From: Chlorophyllum brunneum
Taxonomy: Eukaryota > Basidiomycota > Agaricomycetes > Agaricales > Agaricaceae
NCBI GenBank assembly: GCA_963576785.1
Contig: OY756147.1
Location: forward strand, 310,001-374,000
DNA: 64,000 nt
Reading direction: 5' to 3'
Both the position numbers and the translations under genes were made by a program. This document shows positions 38,525 through 51,439 of the stretch, one piece after another. Within the stretch, counting starts at the first letter, position 1, and the number at the start of each line of letters is the position of its first letter. Under the pieces are notes generated by a model that searched no databases, was not told where the DNA came from, and saw nothing but the letters and a program-made list of their open reading frames with translations.

Positions 38525-38650
38525 AATCGCAGAGGCCCTGGCAAAGGCCAAGAGGAAAGTTCAGTCGGACGTTGAAGGCAACCGGGCTCTGGATGGATGT
38601 GTGGGAATCGATGGGCCAGGCTGTTCGTGTAACAGATGCCTGATCAAAGA
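38525..38650. repeat. Conserved block upstream of NACHT copy E (pair of 23481-23590)
   Basis: Reads AEALAKAKRKVQSDVEG on the plus strand, matching the block before copy D. It shows D and E share upstream flank. The role is unknown. Confidence 0.55.
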
Positions 38651-38985
38651 TGGACTGGTAGAAGTCGAACATGTGTGCATCATCTGACTTTAGGCGCCTG
38701 AGGAGCGCGTACTCGTCGCCTTTGCCTCTGGACACTAATTTCCTGGGATCTGTCCATTATTGGGACGGTATAGCCATCCAACATATCTGCCTGGCCAATC
38801 GTCCTCCTCCCAATACCCGATCTCCTCTGGCACGCTCTTGAGAGTCAGTCTACAAGTTGGGAACACGTCTGCCTGTGGTCGGTATTGGGTTATCTACGGG
38901 GCTTCCATTGCCGTTGTGTTCTTCTCTGCCTCTTTCTTTCCGACCACCTGTCACCTAACTATCCTGCCTGCCGAGCACACCCACC

Positions 38986-41678
38986 ATGGGCAACCGCCTT
39001 TCCCGCCGACAGTGTTCTTCAAAGAGGCCAATTGTTCATCTGACAACCCCCGATGGGACAGCTGCGACTAATCAATCCTCTGTACCATACCTACGTCCAC
39101 CAATAGAACCCTTGGCCACTGGCTCTTCCACTGCCATTTCCTCTCAATTCCCTCCATCTGCTTATCTCCAAGATCCATCTGCGAACGCAAAAGGATCCAT
39201 TGCCCCCACTACAAATCCCTTTGCGACCCAAAATGCGTCTGACCCCACATCCCCCACATATCCACCTGATTTTCAGCCTCCTCCCCCAGGGCCTCAGCAT
39301 ATGGAATCTGTCCATCAAGTGCCGACTGTGAGTGCTTCGTCCTAGCTTTGCATGACGGGACTTGAAACGTGATTAGGAACGGCTTAACCAGCGGTCCCAC
39401 GACCAGGGTGAAGGGGAAGGTTCTTTTCAAGGCGCTCATGATTTTTCCATTGATAAACTTGTCATGAATGACAATAGCAATTCCGAAAAGTGTGAGATAT
39501 TACACGACCTCTCTATCAATTCGCATGCTCAGCATGGTGCCGTTCATTTAGTTATGTCAAAACTTCTGAAGGAAGCAATACCCGGAGCAGCATTCGACTC
39601 GTCTGCACGCGACCCTCCCCCCGGTGCCATCCTGGCACCCGGCTAGCCATTGTCAACCAGACGCACTACTTCATTGTCAATTGCAGCGGCAAGAAGAGGC
39701 TGCTCTGGATCGTAGGCCCAGCTGGAGTCGGAAAGTCGGCCATCATGCAGACTGTTGCTGAGACCCCATTCACTGATGCCCCCTATGTCGTTCTGGGTGC
39801 CTCCATCTTCTTCTCTATCAAAGGACGTAGCGACGGATCAAAATCCATCACAACGCTTGCATATCAGCTTGCGGCCAATCACACCGCTTATCCTCAATTC
39901 ATCCAAACCGAGACAACGAGGGATCCATCACTGTTGTCCGCATCAGTGGCTGTGCAGTTCAGGAAGTTCATCGTTGAGCCGTTCGTTCAGCGATTTTCAA
40001 ACCCCCACCACCTTCGTTTCTTCATCCTGATTGATGGCCTGGACGAGTGTGAGGGTAATCATGCCCAATGCGAGCTCCTTCGCCTCATCTCGGATTTCTG
40101 TATCACATATCCCTCCTCGCCTCTCGTATGGGTCATCGCCAGCCGTCCGGAACTTCATATCACCTCGTTCTTCTCTGATGATGAGGTCATACCAGCATAC
40201 GAGAAAGAGGAGGTCAAGATTGATTCCAAACAAGCTTGTGAAGACGTTAAGCGCTTCCTCCGCAGCCAGTTCAACAAGATCCAAAAGAAATCACCCGCAC
40301 TCCAAGGCCTCCACCAATGGCCCTTGGAACTGGACTTTATGAAGCTTGCTGATGCCTCAAAAGGATTATTCGCCTACGGCTCCACAGTTGTCAAGTTGAT
40401 TGATGATCCGGCCTACCGTAACCCTGTATGGCAGCTCGAGCAGGTGTTGGACGTCATTGATACGAATTCGAAGTGGCTTGTGAAGGGCAAGTCGCATCCG
40501 ATGGCGCTCCTCGATACACTGTATGACCGTATCATTTCCAGAATTCCGGATGATGTTATGGTCGACACTCGAAAGTTGCTATTCCAAATGATCGTGAACT
40601 CCGTCTACCTTGATAGCATGGCTAAGATGTGCAATTGGTTGGGTATGACGAAGAATACGCGTATGGTGCCACTCACCATCTCCGCTCGGTCCTTGATGTC
40701 CCCGCACCACACAAGGCTGATACCATGAGGCTTGAATGTTTCCATAAATCATTCATCGACTATCTCGAGAATTTTGAGCGGTCAAGGTTCTGTCCGGATG
40801 TCCATAGTGTGATCTGGGTGTTCCATTCTGTGTGCGCGCGCTGAATTCTTGAGCAGGCACCAAATGGTACGATCTTATGTCTAGATATCATCTGAGGATC
40901 TCCATATACAGGCGCTCTGAAACAAGTCCCAGCACCAATACCGATATTTCGCTCTCATGGCCATGCAACGATGATGATGATATGAGGGTCAAGATCTATC
41001 AGTTCGCAGTCTATCAGACTTCCAAAGGACTCGCCAAGAAGATACCGGCATTTCAGAAACATTTTTCATCCGTGCGTCAAGTGGATTCAACGAATTGCTT
41101 CTAGCCCGTATGTCGGATTTACGCGAGCTTGTGTTTGTAAGTCTTCTTCATCCCCATTCTCCTTGTATCGTTGAAACTGTTCCTAAGGACGAATCTCAGC
41201 GATCTGAGTTTATGGAGGATGTCATACCCAAGCAGATGCCAGTTGGAACACTCGATTCGAGAAATTTCTTACGGATAAGCCAGGTTGAGTATTGATTCAA
41301 GTGTTCTGCCGTGAACATGGCTGCGATGCCAGGCCCATGGGAACCCCCTTGTGACGTAAGTATGACTCTTCCATGTCTGTCCCTCACTCATTGACCGATC
41401 TCGGGTAGTGTGGCCGTCTCGGGTCTTATGAGAAAGGCCGGGACCAAGATTGGAAAAGCTATTTTCATCTGGACGATAGATGCAACTGCCCGAAACGGTT
41501 CTTGCATCATTTTGAAAGTGCGCGAACCAGGTCTCCAGATGATCTTGTCACGGTTTTCATCCCATTAAACCCCGAGAACGAAGGCTATGTACAATACCAC
41601 TTTGTTGATCCGGAGAATGGTGTGGTTGAGTGGACGTACAATTTCCCATATCGGTTCCCGTCACGTACAGGAAGATAG
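38986..41678 (+). pseudogene. NACHT-domain NLR-like gene, copy E, broken by several frameshifts
   Basis: Same structure as copy D, starting MGNRLSRRQCSSKRP at 38986, with the small exon EGSFQGAHDFSIDKLVMND. A C-run is one base shorter than in D at about 39610-39620, so DPPPRCHP becomes DPPPGAILAPG and a stop. A second base is lost near 40650 (after TKNT). Two bases are gained near 40836 before the CARRILE position, and one more base is lost near 41058. Between the breaks the NACHT part is well kept (FFILIDGLDECEGNH; ASRPELHITSFF). The C-terminal exon pieces remain to TAG 41676-41678. The P-loop exon is readable but out of frame with the start, so no complete protein can be made. Confidence 0.85.
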
Positions 41679-42155
41679 GAGTGGTATAATTTACGAGTGT
41701 CACTGCGACTATCTTGGAACAATGCCTATGTCAAGGTTTGTTGGTTTATGGAAGTGGCGTAAGCGTTAAACGCTTAAGGGGGGAGAGGGATGATCACAGG
41801 TGTTGTGAGTGTAAGGCCCATTGCTTAAACGTCATGTGACTAACCAGTAAACAGGATAAATAGCAGTACATACAAACACCACTACATTGTACACTGCGAT
41901 ACGCATATCCTTCTCTTTATGATAAGACGACGGGGACCTCTCGTATAGAGTGAACTGTAAGTTTTATATATATTCTGGTGGGCCCACGGGCTTCCAGTCA
42001 ACACGAGCGCATTGATGTCTATGTCATTGACCGGACTCTTATTTGGAATTCCCTTGTACGTACGTATATACCTTCTACTACTCTTTGACCCTGATATCGG
42101 TGCAAGATCACCCGCTCTCGCTGCAAGAAACTGCCTCATTTTGGAATCCTCCTAA
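41679..42155. other. Intergenic, upstream of ALDH relic 3
   Basis: No feature recognised, except that 42090-42155 may hold an eroded continuation of the ALDH relic (intron and exon 6 start). Confidence 0.35.
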
Positions 42156-42400
42156 TTGAAGGACGGCATTTACTATGAGTTCCTGAAGAAGACGATGGAT
42201 TTCAGGCTCGCCGGTCCATTCGGAATGGAATCAGGGTTCTTCAGGTCTCGCAAAGATGTGCGTCGTTCATTTATCATTGATGTATTATTGATGATTCGGG
42301 AGGTTTTACGGATCATTCGGTCTTCTAGTGTGTCGTGTTCCATACGGAAGGGTTGAGGGCGCCACGGTGACATTCTGGCGCTCTACGCCTTATCATCATA
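42156..42400 (+). pseudogene. Aldehyde dehydrogenase relic 3
   Basis: Plus-strand KDGIYYEFLKK and AGPFGMESG match EGIYDEFLKK and GDPFGQGVD of the intact ALDH exon 6 (about 9045-9125). The exon-end GATGTGCG is kept, and after the old intron the sequence reads VEGATVTFW, matching AEGATVHFG of exon 7. It lies about 480 bases upstream of NACHT copy F in the same orientation. Confidence 0.8.
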
Positions 42401-42876
42401 TAGATACCCTCGTCCAACCATCATCGTTGTACTGGTTGCAAGGACCCGGAAAGCCCTCATATACATTGAGGCAGTCGGGGAGTAAGGAAATTTACAGGAC
42501 ATCGTACACTGAGCGGATCGTACCGTGTTTTAGGTCCACATCACATCAATGTGATTTAGGACTAGGCCGCTCTTGCATCGCACACTTCTCATGAACCCCG
42601 GGAGGACCAGTTTCGCTCAGCTCGCACAACGACGGCCATGGGGAATGCCCAGTCAGGGCCGCCGCGCCACGCGTGGGAATAGATCGACGCTATGCTTTCT
42701 GGACGCCTCATGTGGACATATCAGCATGGCTTCTTCGGCACCTTCTTTCTCACCATTCTTAAGCTTAATCTCCTTACCTCTGCCGCTCGAGAAGAAGCCG
42801 GCCTTTACTTCGTGTTAAGCCTTCCTTCGTCCCACCTGCTTCTTTCCAAACATCGCCACTATTGAATATACCTGCG

Positions 42877-45800
42877 ATGGGCAACCGTCTTTCTCGCAGA
42901 CGGCGTTCTTCAACTAGGTCAACCGCTCATCCTGTGGCCCCACTCCTATCAGAAATCGCGCCATGGGTGCCCCCAACTCAATCGGTACCCAACCCCATCC
43001 ACCAGCCGTCGACTGTGAGTATCTCATCTCAGCTTGGTTCTCACAGGCTTTCCAAATACTACGACGCTCATATACCGCCCCAGTTCTCTATGTCCCACCC
43101 AGGTCCAACAGCACAATATCTCGACTATCCTGTGGTCTCGTCCTCAACCACCACAACTCCCACCCCAGATCAACGCTCTTCTAACCTTCCATCCCATTCC
43201 CGAGCCGCAAGCGGACCCAAAGTCCCTGCGCAGCTCCCGCACAACCCATCTCTACACCTAGCTCCCTCTGCAACCACACATCCGCACTACCATCAGCGCT
43301 CTCTCTCGGCGTTTCAATATCCAACGCAGAACCCCCAACTTTATACGGACTTGCCTTCGCATGCAAAGCAACCTCACACGGGTGCTTTCCCTCCTGGCCA
43401 GTTGTCGAACGGCCAGGTGGTTTATGAGAACCGGATAGACCAACATTCGCCTCACATTCAGCGTCCCACCGCTCCCCAACATCCTCCAATCATTCCAACC
43501 GTTGATTCTGGGGCCCAACTCCCGCCTCATGTCGCAACAGGCGCACCCGGGATAGATTTAGGACAACATTCCGCCGACCAACTACGGACTGTGTGTGCTT
43601 CATTCTATTTGCATGTGAAGGGATCTTAAACATTGTTTATTTAGCAGTCCCAACAACTCTTCAGTGGTGCCCATAATTTTGTTATGTATAATCCTGTCCT
43701 GAGCGATAACAGCAACTCTGTTCACGGTGAAGCATTGTACAACTCTCACTCGTTCCTATATACTGAATATAACACCCTCCATCATAGTCATGTTAGAACT
43801 TCGGAAGGAAACGATACCTGGAGCGGCGTTCGATTCTTCTGCACGCGACCCCCCTCCCCGCTGTCATCCTGGAACACGGCTGACCATCGTCAACCGGGCC
43901 CAGTGGTTCATCGCCAATTGCAATGGTGAGAAGAAGATGCTCTGGATCGTAGGCCCAGCTGGAGTCGGAAAGTCAGCCATCATGCAAACCATTGCAGAGA
44001 CCCCGTTTACCGAATCCCCAAACATTGTTCTGGGCGGGTCTGTCTTCTTTTCTATCAAAGGGCGTAACGATGGATCGAAAGCCATCACAACGCTTGCATA
44101 TCAGATTGCTGCTAAACATATCGCTTATCGTCAATATGTCCAAACCGAGGTGACGAACGATCCATTACTGCTGTCCACGTCATTGGCAGTGCAGTTCAAC
44201 AAGTTCATTGTGGAACCATTTATTGAGCGATTTCCGAACCTTCACGCTCGCCGCATCCGCTTCTTCATCTTGATTGATGGCCTGGACGAATGCGAGGGTC
44301 ATCATACCCAATGCGAGCTCCTCAGACTCGTCTCGAATTTCTGTATCACATATCCCACCTCGCCTCTTGTGTGGATTATTGCCAGTCGGCCGGAGCCTCA
44401 AATCACGTCGTTTTTCTCTCGTGATGAAGTCATCCCAGCGTACGAGAAACAAGATGTCAAGGTTGATTCGAATGAGGCCTGCGAGGATGTCGAGCGCTTC
44501 CTCCGCCATGGGCTGAAGAAGGTCCAAATGAAATCACCCGCACTCAGAGACCTTCCACAGTGGCCCACGGAACGCGAATTTCTGCAACTGGCCTATGCTT
44601 CGAAGGGGTTATTCGTCTACGCGTCCACCGTGGTCAAGTTTGTCGATGATCCGTCCTATGGTGACCCCGCTTTACAGCTCGAGCAGGTGCTGGAAGTCAT
44701 TGATACCAATCCAAAGTGGCTCGTGGAGGGCAAATCTCATCCGATGGCCCTCCTCGATGCACTGTACAGCCGTATTCTTTCCAGAGTCCCGGTTGACGTT
44801 ATGATCGACACCAGAAAGTTGCTTCTTCTGATGATTGACGATTTCTGGTCCAGTGAGACTTTGGTTTATATGGTCAATTGGTTGGGAATGACGAAAAATG
44901 TTGTCTATGGCGCCACTTATCATCTCCGCTCGGTCCTTGACGTTCCTGAACCAAACGACGCCGCCAGCCGTGCGCTCGAATGTTTCCATAAATCATTTGC
45001 CGACTACCTCAAGGACTTTGAGCGGTCAGGGTTCTGCCTGGATATCGATAGTGCGGTGCAGGAACTCAATTCTTCGTGCGCACGGAGGATCCTTGAGGAA
45101 GCACCAAATGGTACTGTCAGTTGTCTCACGCTTGGAAGTCTTACTGAAGATCTACATGTACAGCCACTCTCGGACATGGGTTCGGAACCACTGCTGATAT
45201 ATCGATCTCGTGGCCATGCTATGGCCAACAACAAGACGCCCATATGAGGTCCCGAATCTATCGTTATGCAGCCAAACTGACGATCAGGGGGCTTACTGAG
45301 GACATGCCATCATTCAATAGCACATTCTTCATTCGTGCGTTAAGCTCATTCGCTGAATCGTCTCTCGATTATTGGGAGCATTTCCGTCTACTTCTGTTTG
45401 TAAGTCTTCTTCGGCTTTACATTCCTTACATCCTTGACATCGCGCCTCAGGATGTATCTCGGCGATCCGAGTTCATGCAGCATAATGTACTCAAGCAGAT
45501 ACCAATTCGAATGCTCGATTCCCACAATATCCCAAAAGATGAATTTGTTGATTATCGATTTGTGTGTCCTGCCACGGCCATGACTACAGACTTTGACCCG
45601 TGGACCTCCTCTTGCTCAGTGAGTATAGCTCTTCGTCGTTTGTCTCTTATTCGTCCATTGAGTCTGGGTAGCATGACCGTGAAGGAAGTTTTAGGGAAGG
45701 CCAAGACCAAGATTGGACAAGCAAATTTTGGCTCGACCGTGTATGTCAATGCAAGGGACGCTTCTTCAGACATTTTGAAAGAATGAAGACGGAGTCTCCA

Positions 45801-45935
45801 GATGATCTTGCTATGGTATTCATCCCCTTGTCCCTCCGTGGCCTTGTAGAATATCGCTTCATTGATCCAGATAATGATGCGGCTGAGTGGACGTATATTA
45901 TACGCTATCGTTTCCCGTCGGATACATGGATATAG
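42877..45935 (+). CDS. NACHT-domain NLR-like protein, copy F, with N-terminal myristoylation-type motif
   Basis: Exons 42877-43590, 43648-43726, 43788-45110, 45164-45399, 45451-45618 and 45672-45935 give 927 aa in frame. It starts MGNRLSRRRRSSTRS (Gly2, Ser6, then a basic run) and continues into about 225 disordered residues rich in Pro, His, Ser and Gln. The small exon reads LFSGAHNFVMYNPVLSD. NACHT: GPAGVGKSAIMQTIAE, FFILIDGLDECEGHH, ASRPEPQITSFF. The winged-helix-like part is FHKSFADYLKDFERSGFC. The C-terminal region is complete (CQCKGRFFRHFE; SPDDLAMVFIPLSLRGLVEY; AAEWTYIIRYRFPS) and ends at TAG 45933-45935. This is the best-preserved member with the lipidation motif. Confidence 0.88.
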
Positions 45936-47214
45936 TGTTTGTATAATTTATGAACTGTCGTTATGGGTGTTTTAGGACAATGTAGTGCATGGTCTAGGCG
46001 AGCTCGCAGTGTGAAGTCGGATGCTCAAAACCACGGTCTCGTTGTGGGAAACCAAAGGTGGCTGTTTGCGTCCAATCCTCCCTAAATCAGAAGAATCAAT
46101 CCCGTAACCCCCACGACCTACTCTCTTCGCTGCCGCCTCCGAAACGATTCCGATAGGCACTTTATGATGTCTTCAATGCACTAAGGGTCCTAGATGGGAT
46201 ACGAATGCTTTGAGTCTAGAGTGTAAGGGGTGACTGTCATTCCATGGATGGTTGAGAGGTAGAGGTAGGATGGGGAGTTGGGAATTTTCGTCATTGGGGT
46301 GGATGGGTAATTATTTTGGTCTGTATTGTTGTTCACTGTGCCTAGCCTTTGCACTAGAAGTGGCGTATTCGTCTTAGGTGAAGAGAGGTGCGATACGACG
46401 GGGGGCCAGCGCCCGTGCTTCATTTGTCATATCTAGAGGCTCATTGACTCAGAGGCTGTTAAGATTCCCAAGAGAGCGTCATTGCCTGTTGTATGTATGG
46501 GGGATCGACTTCGAGTAGCAACCGAGGTGGGCTCATTTGCCTTTTTCCAAAGAATCACGACCAACCACACCTCATTTGTAAACTCTCATGTGCATCCTGC
46601 ACAGTTTGGAATCGGTGTCAAAACTCGTACCAAGATGACGATGAAGTGCCCGAAACCGTCCCCGAATTAGCAAACACGATCGCAGAGGGGGACCGTCCGA
46701 TCGCTGTGTGTGGGTCAAAGAGCTTGACTAGCCAGAGATTACCGTGTGTTGGGCACAAATGTGAGTTTGTTGGTTGTCTTCCGTCTGTTCATTTTAATTT
46801 ATGGTGTATTCCGAAGATATGGTAGAGATTGAATACATAGGAGGTGTGTCGAATGCCCATGTCTGTGCAGCCCAGGGTTTAGTCCAAGTTCCACTGTATC
46901 TCGATCAAGGATCAATTTTTGAACCTAGCGCAACTGTAACTGATAACTCATCCCATTGCTTTATTAGTATCTGTTTCGATCCATTTCGATGTGACAAATG
47001 TCTGGGACTGGGCTTCCGTCGTACCTCCACAATTGTGGAACAACTGTTCCTTGTGAACGAAAGGTCAACAATCCACTTCATGGGCCGTGGTATGTAATTG
47101 CTTACTGTATCGAAAATTACTGTTATTGCACACAGGGAGCTGGGAAGGAATTTGCTTGCTGGTTGACGTCGTTCTCACCTTCACTCAGGCTACTCATTCC
47201 AGATACGGAAACTC
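45936..47214. other. Gap upstream of ALDH relic 4
   Basis: About 1.3 kb. Plus-strand frames at 46493-47097 have cysteine-containing readings (LSCASCTVWNRCQN) but no family I know. Likely decayed intergenic or duplicated sequence. Confidence 0.3.
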
Positions 47215-47310
47215 CTCTACATAGTTGGGACACAGATATACTGAACATGAAAGTGCTGACGGGGAGGAACGTGGGCCTTGCTGTGCTCATTATATTCAAG
47301 GACGCAAAGA
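47215..47310 (+). pseudogene. Aldehyde dehydrogenase relic 4
   Basis: Reads DTDILNMKVLTGR and then AVLIIFKDAK, matching [12 protein letters not shown] and [10 protein letters not shown] of the intact ALDH exon 7 (about 9320-9403). It lies about 200 bases before NACHT copy G, same strand. It is the weakest of the four matches but in the position the others predict. Confidence 0.55.
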
Positions 47311-47507
47311 TCAGATGGTACATGGACCGATATCTGAGCTACTAGCAGAATTGGCATTGACGCTGGTAGATATGGGATTCTTGGAGATGGACGGGCGTCA
47401 TGGCGGGGTTGTAAGTCGCACATCCACTTATGCTGTGTGTGTGAGTCAAGTTGATCCGAAGCTATGAGGGAGCGCAGACGAAGGAGGTGCAGAAATACGA
47501 CGCCCAG

Positions 47508-50183
47508 ATGCCAACCCAATTCACTGAACCGCTCGACTATCTCTCTACGGGTGATGCACAATGGTCCACCATGCACCCTACCGATCCCTTCATAAATCTC
47601 GAGGTCCCACCGCAACTACTACCACCTGCGAAATTACCTGCACAGCTGCACCATTATCAGCCCGGTTTGTCTGCGCCTCAATCCCCCATGCAGAGTCATT
47701 TCCCTCATCTAGAGTTTCCGATGAACGCATCTTCGCATCCAATGCAACACTCTGCGCGCGTCTCCCATGCCAATCAATCATTCAATGACCGTCACCGTTC
47801 CCTGCGACAGAGGACTCACCCGTACTCAACCGACGGACATCCCACTCACGCCCGAGATTCCCCTATGCCCCAACCTCCTCAAGCCTTAGCAACGGTTGAC
47901 CCTCGGACCCAGTTCCCACTGTACGTCATGCCGGGCGCACCCCAGACCGATTTCAGGCATCCTCCTCTCCATCGACCGCTGATTGTGAGTGTTGTTTTTA
48001 TGGAATGATCTGAAGTGCCATGGGAACGTTTTCATCAGCAGTCCCAGCAGTCCCCCAGCAGGGATGGCTTCTTTGGCGGTGCTCATCATTTTGTGATGAG
48101 TAATTTCGTCCTGAACGACGTTGGTATTTTTAACCCCGACAATTGTGAGGTTTTACACAACCTTTCGAACTTTCCCTACACTGAGCCTGTGACCACTCCA
48201 TCATCGTCAGAATTTCGGAAGGAAACGATACCCGGAGCAGCATTCGACTCTTCTGCGCGCGTCCCCCTTCCTCGCTGCCACCTGGAACTCGGCTTGCCAT
48301 CATCGAGCGTACCCGAGACTTCATCTCCAACCGCGACTGCAGTAAGCGAATGCGGTGGATTGTTGGGCCGGCTGGAGTAGGAAAGTCAGCGATTTTGCAG
48401 ACCGTCGCCGAGACCACGCCCGCCCATGTCGTTTTGGGTGCTTCTGTCTTCTTTTCTACCAATTGACGCAGCGATTGCGCAAAAACAATCATAACCCTGG
48501 CCTACCAGCTGGCTGTCCGTGACACAGCCTATCGTCACCTTATCTAGGACGAGATAATGAATGATCCCTCCCTCTTGCAGAAATCGCTGACTACGCAGTT
48601 CAACAAGTTCATTGTTGAGCCATTTGTTCAGCGATTGGGGAACCTTCGCCATTTCCTAATCGTAATTGATGGTCTGGATGAGTGTGAGAGCCATCAAGGC
48701 CAAAGCGAACTCCTCGGCCTCATTTCGTACTTCTGCATCATGTATCCCACCTTACCTCTCATATGGGTTATCGCCAGTCGTCCGGAGCCACACATCACGT
48801 CATTTCCCTCTCGTAGCAAGGTCACTCTAGCTTATGAGAAAGAGGAAATTAAGGTTGATTCAAATGGAGCCTGCGGAGACGTCGAACGCTTCCTTCGCCA
48901 CGAACTGAAGAAGATCCAAATGAAATCGGTTGCACTCAAAGATCTCCACCAGTGGCCCAATGAACGCGACCTTCTGAAGCTTGTTTATGCTTCGAAAGGG
49001 CTATTTGCCTACGCATCCACGGTTGTCAAGTTCATCGATGATTCGGCCTATGGAAACCCAGTATTGCAGCTCGAGCAGGTGTTGGACGTCATTACGAATT
49101 CAAAGTGGCACGTGGTGGACAAGTTGCATCCTATGACGCTCCTCGATGCACTCTACACCCGTATTCTTTCCAAAGTTTCTGCAGATGTCATGGTTGACAC
49201 CGGGAAGCTGCTTCTTTGCATGATGAACGGTCCTTTCTCCCACCCAGATGAGGGGATGAATGGGTTATGCAGCTGGTTGGGAATGACAAAGACCGCTGCC
49301 TACGGCGCTACGTATCATCTTCGCTCTGTCCTTGACGTTCCCGAAACAGACGACGCTCATTGTCGTAACCTGCGATGTTTCCATAGATCATTCACCGACT
49401 ACCTCATGGACTTTGAAAGGTCGGGGTTCTGTCCAGATATCAATAGTGCAATGCAGAACTCAAGTCTTCATGTGCACGGAGGGTCCTTGAAGAGACGCCA
49501 AATGGTACAACCAGTTTTCTTATCTTCGGAGGTATTATTGAAGATCCACATATACAGGTACCCATGGCCATGGTTCTGGCACCACCGTCGATATATCACT
49601 CTCGTGGCCACAAGATGAGAAACCAGCGAATCACTTAATGAGGATTGATATCCATCGCGTTGCAGGTGAAGTGACTTTCTGGGGGGTCAGGACAAACATT
49701 CCAGCATTTCGGGGCCCATTCTTCATTCGTGCGCTAAATGCAATTAGTGGATTACTTTCTAGGGAGGAGGGCCGGAATATTTGTAGGTCCCCTCCGACCC
49801 TATCCTCCTTACGTTGTTGGAACTGTGCCCAGAATGAATCTTGGCGATCCGTGCTCATGGAGCACAACATACTCAAGCAGATGCCGATCGGAATGCTCAG
49901 CTCCTGTGATACCCACGAGCGCCGGTTGGTTGATTGCGTCTTCAGTTGTCCCGCCGCTACCGTGGCTACAACACCTGATTCATGGAAGCCATATGGGAAA
50001 CGCGGTTGTCAAGTGAGTATGACTCTTCCATGTCTACCTCTCACTCATTGATTGAGCTTGGGTAGCATGGCCGTTGGGAACGTGGCAAGGAGTACTCGAG
50101 TTGGCTTCACTGATCCAAAGAATGGTGAGTTTGAGTGGACGTATGTCTTCCCTTACAATTTCCCATCGCGTACAGGATGGTAG
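47508..50183 (+). pseudogene. NACHT-domain NLR-like gene, copy G, broken
   Basis: The Pro-rich N-terminal exon is open from ATG 47508 (MPTQFTEPLDYL), with TDGHPTHARDSPMPQPP like copies A and C, and the small exon GFFGGAHHFVMSNFVLND follows. In the NACHT exon one C is lost in the RCHP codons (about 48280), stops arise at about 48466 (TGA) and 48545 (TAG), and a base is lost near 49450. WIVGPAGVGKSAILQT is still readable out of frame, and 48557-49460 remains open (FLIVIDGLDECESHQG; FHRSFTDYLMDFERSGFC). In the last exon the block with the CxC and RFFxHF residues has been deleted, so only a short start and the FTDPKNGEFEWTYVFPY end remain. Not functional. Confidence 0.85.
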
Positions 50184-51439
50184 TGCTGTGTAACTTATTA
50201 GGTGATACTATGAGTATCTTAGGGCGATGTAGTGTATGGTTTAACTTGAACTGGCTGGCGTGAAAGCAGTACTATGAATTTGAATGTTCGGAAGTATTGT
50301 GACGTCGATAGATCCGCCTGGGGTTCAGAGGAACGCGCTAGCAGTGGATGGGTGTTTGCGGAGTGGGTGTCGTTCAGTTATTCAGGTGCTTCCCTCCGCC
50401 CTTAAAAAATAGCTCTTCAACCCGGTCAAGCAACCAACGGCATGCTTATCTTTCATGCTCCGTATCCAGCTTGAATCATCACCGCCGCCTCTGAAATGTT
50501 CACAAATATGGGCTATAGAGTTGTGAGTACACCGAGAGCCCTTCATGCGTTGCGAGTGCCTGGTATATCGTATTGGAGGTCTTTTGTTGGATGGCGGGGG
50601 TCCCTTGTTGTTGGGACACGAAGTGAGGTGCGAAGCATCGGAATCTCCACCATTCAGGATAACGTTCCAATGCGCTGTTCCCAGAAGGTGGCATTTGAGC
50701 GCCGAGGGACAGAGGATCGAGTGTCCACTGGTCTGCCTTCAGGTATAATAGCTATCAATTTCCATCCGGACGACTGTAGAAGTGACATTTGGAGCCAAGG
50801 GATCCCCGGATCATTTAGTTCACACACAATGAACGGCGCTGGTTGAATGCGAGGATGTAAGCGCCTCCACAAACGCACTCACAGTTATTGTCACCACGTT
50901 CGTCCAATGTCCTCGACTGGCTGTCATCAATAATTAATATGGCTGAGTCTCAGCGATCAAGGTTTCGAAGAGTGCGATATTTCCTGTCATTACTACGGGA
51001 TATTGCTGAGAGCGGTGTCTTCATCATCGGAGTGCGTGTAAGTTTTCGTCCTCTTTGATAATGTGCGTGGACCTCGACGATTAATTTTGGGAGCGAACAA
51101 GCCGTAACTTGATGTGTGAGAAGTGATAGGGACTTGATACATCTGTGCCTCTTGGCACGGGACGAGGTTATGCATGAATCGTGGAGTGGCTGTGGGCGTT
51201 CGCGCGCGCGACTTGTGGCTACGCCTCCAGATGTGTGGGCAGAATGAAGGAGAGATGGGAACGTTTGCAATGTTTACGTTGGTAGGGACGTACCTTTGAA
51301 CCAGGTTAGAACAAGAAGGCTGTGAGAAGGTCAAATTTAGTTTCGTAATTAACGCGTCATCTGGCTCCAATCTAAGGCGCTTGAGCAGTCGCTGTTGGCT
51401 CTAGGCACCTGTTTGCTGTAATCTGCGCATTCCCTCTCT
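50184..51439. other. Intergenic region upstream of NACHT copy H
   Basis: About 1.25 kb. I looked for an ALDH relic here, as upstream of D, F and G, and did not see one. Open frames on both strands lack recognisable motifs. Confidence 0.4.

Noticed and set aside
50184..51439. Expected ALDH relic upstream of copy H
   Set aside because: I read both strands and saw no ALDH motif; either it is lost or too eroded to see by eye.
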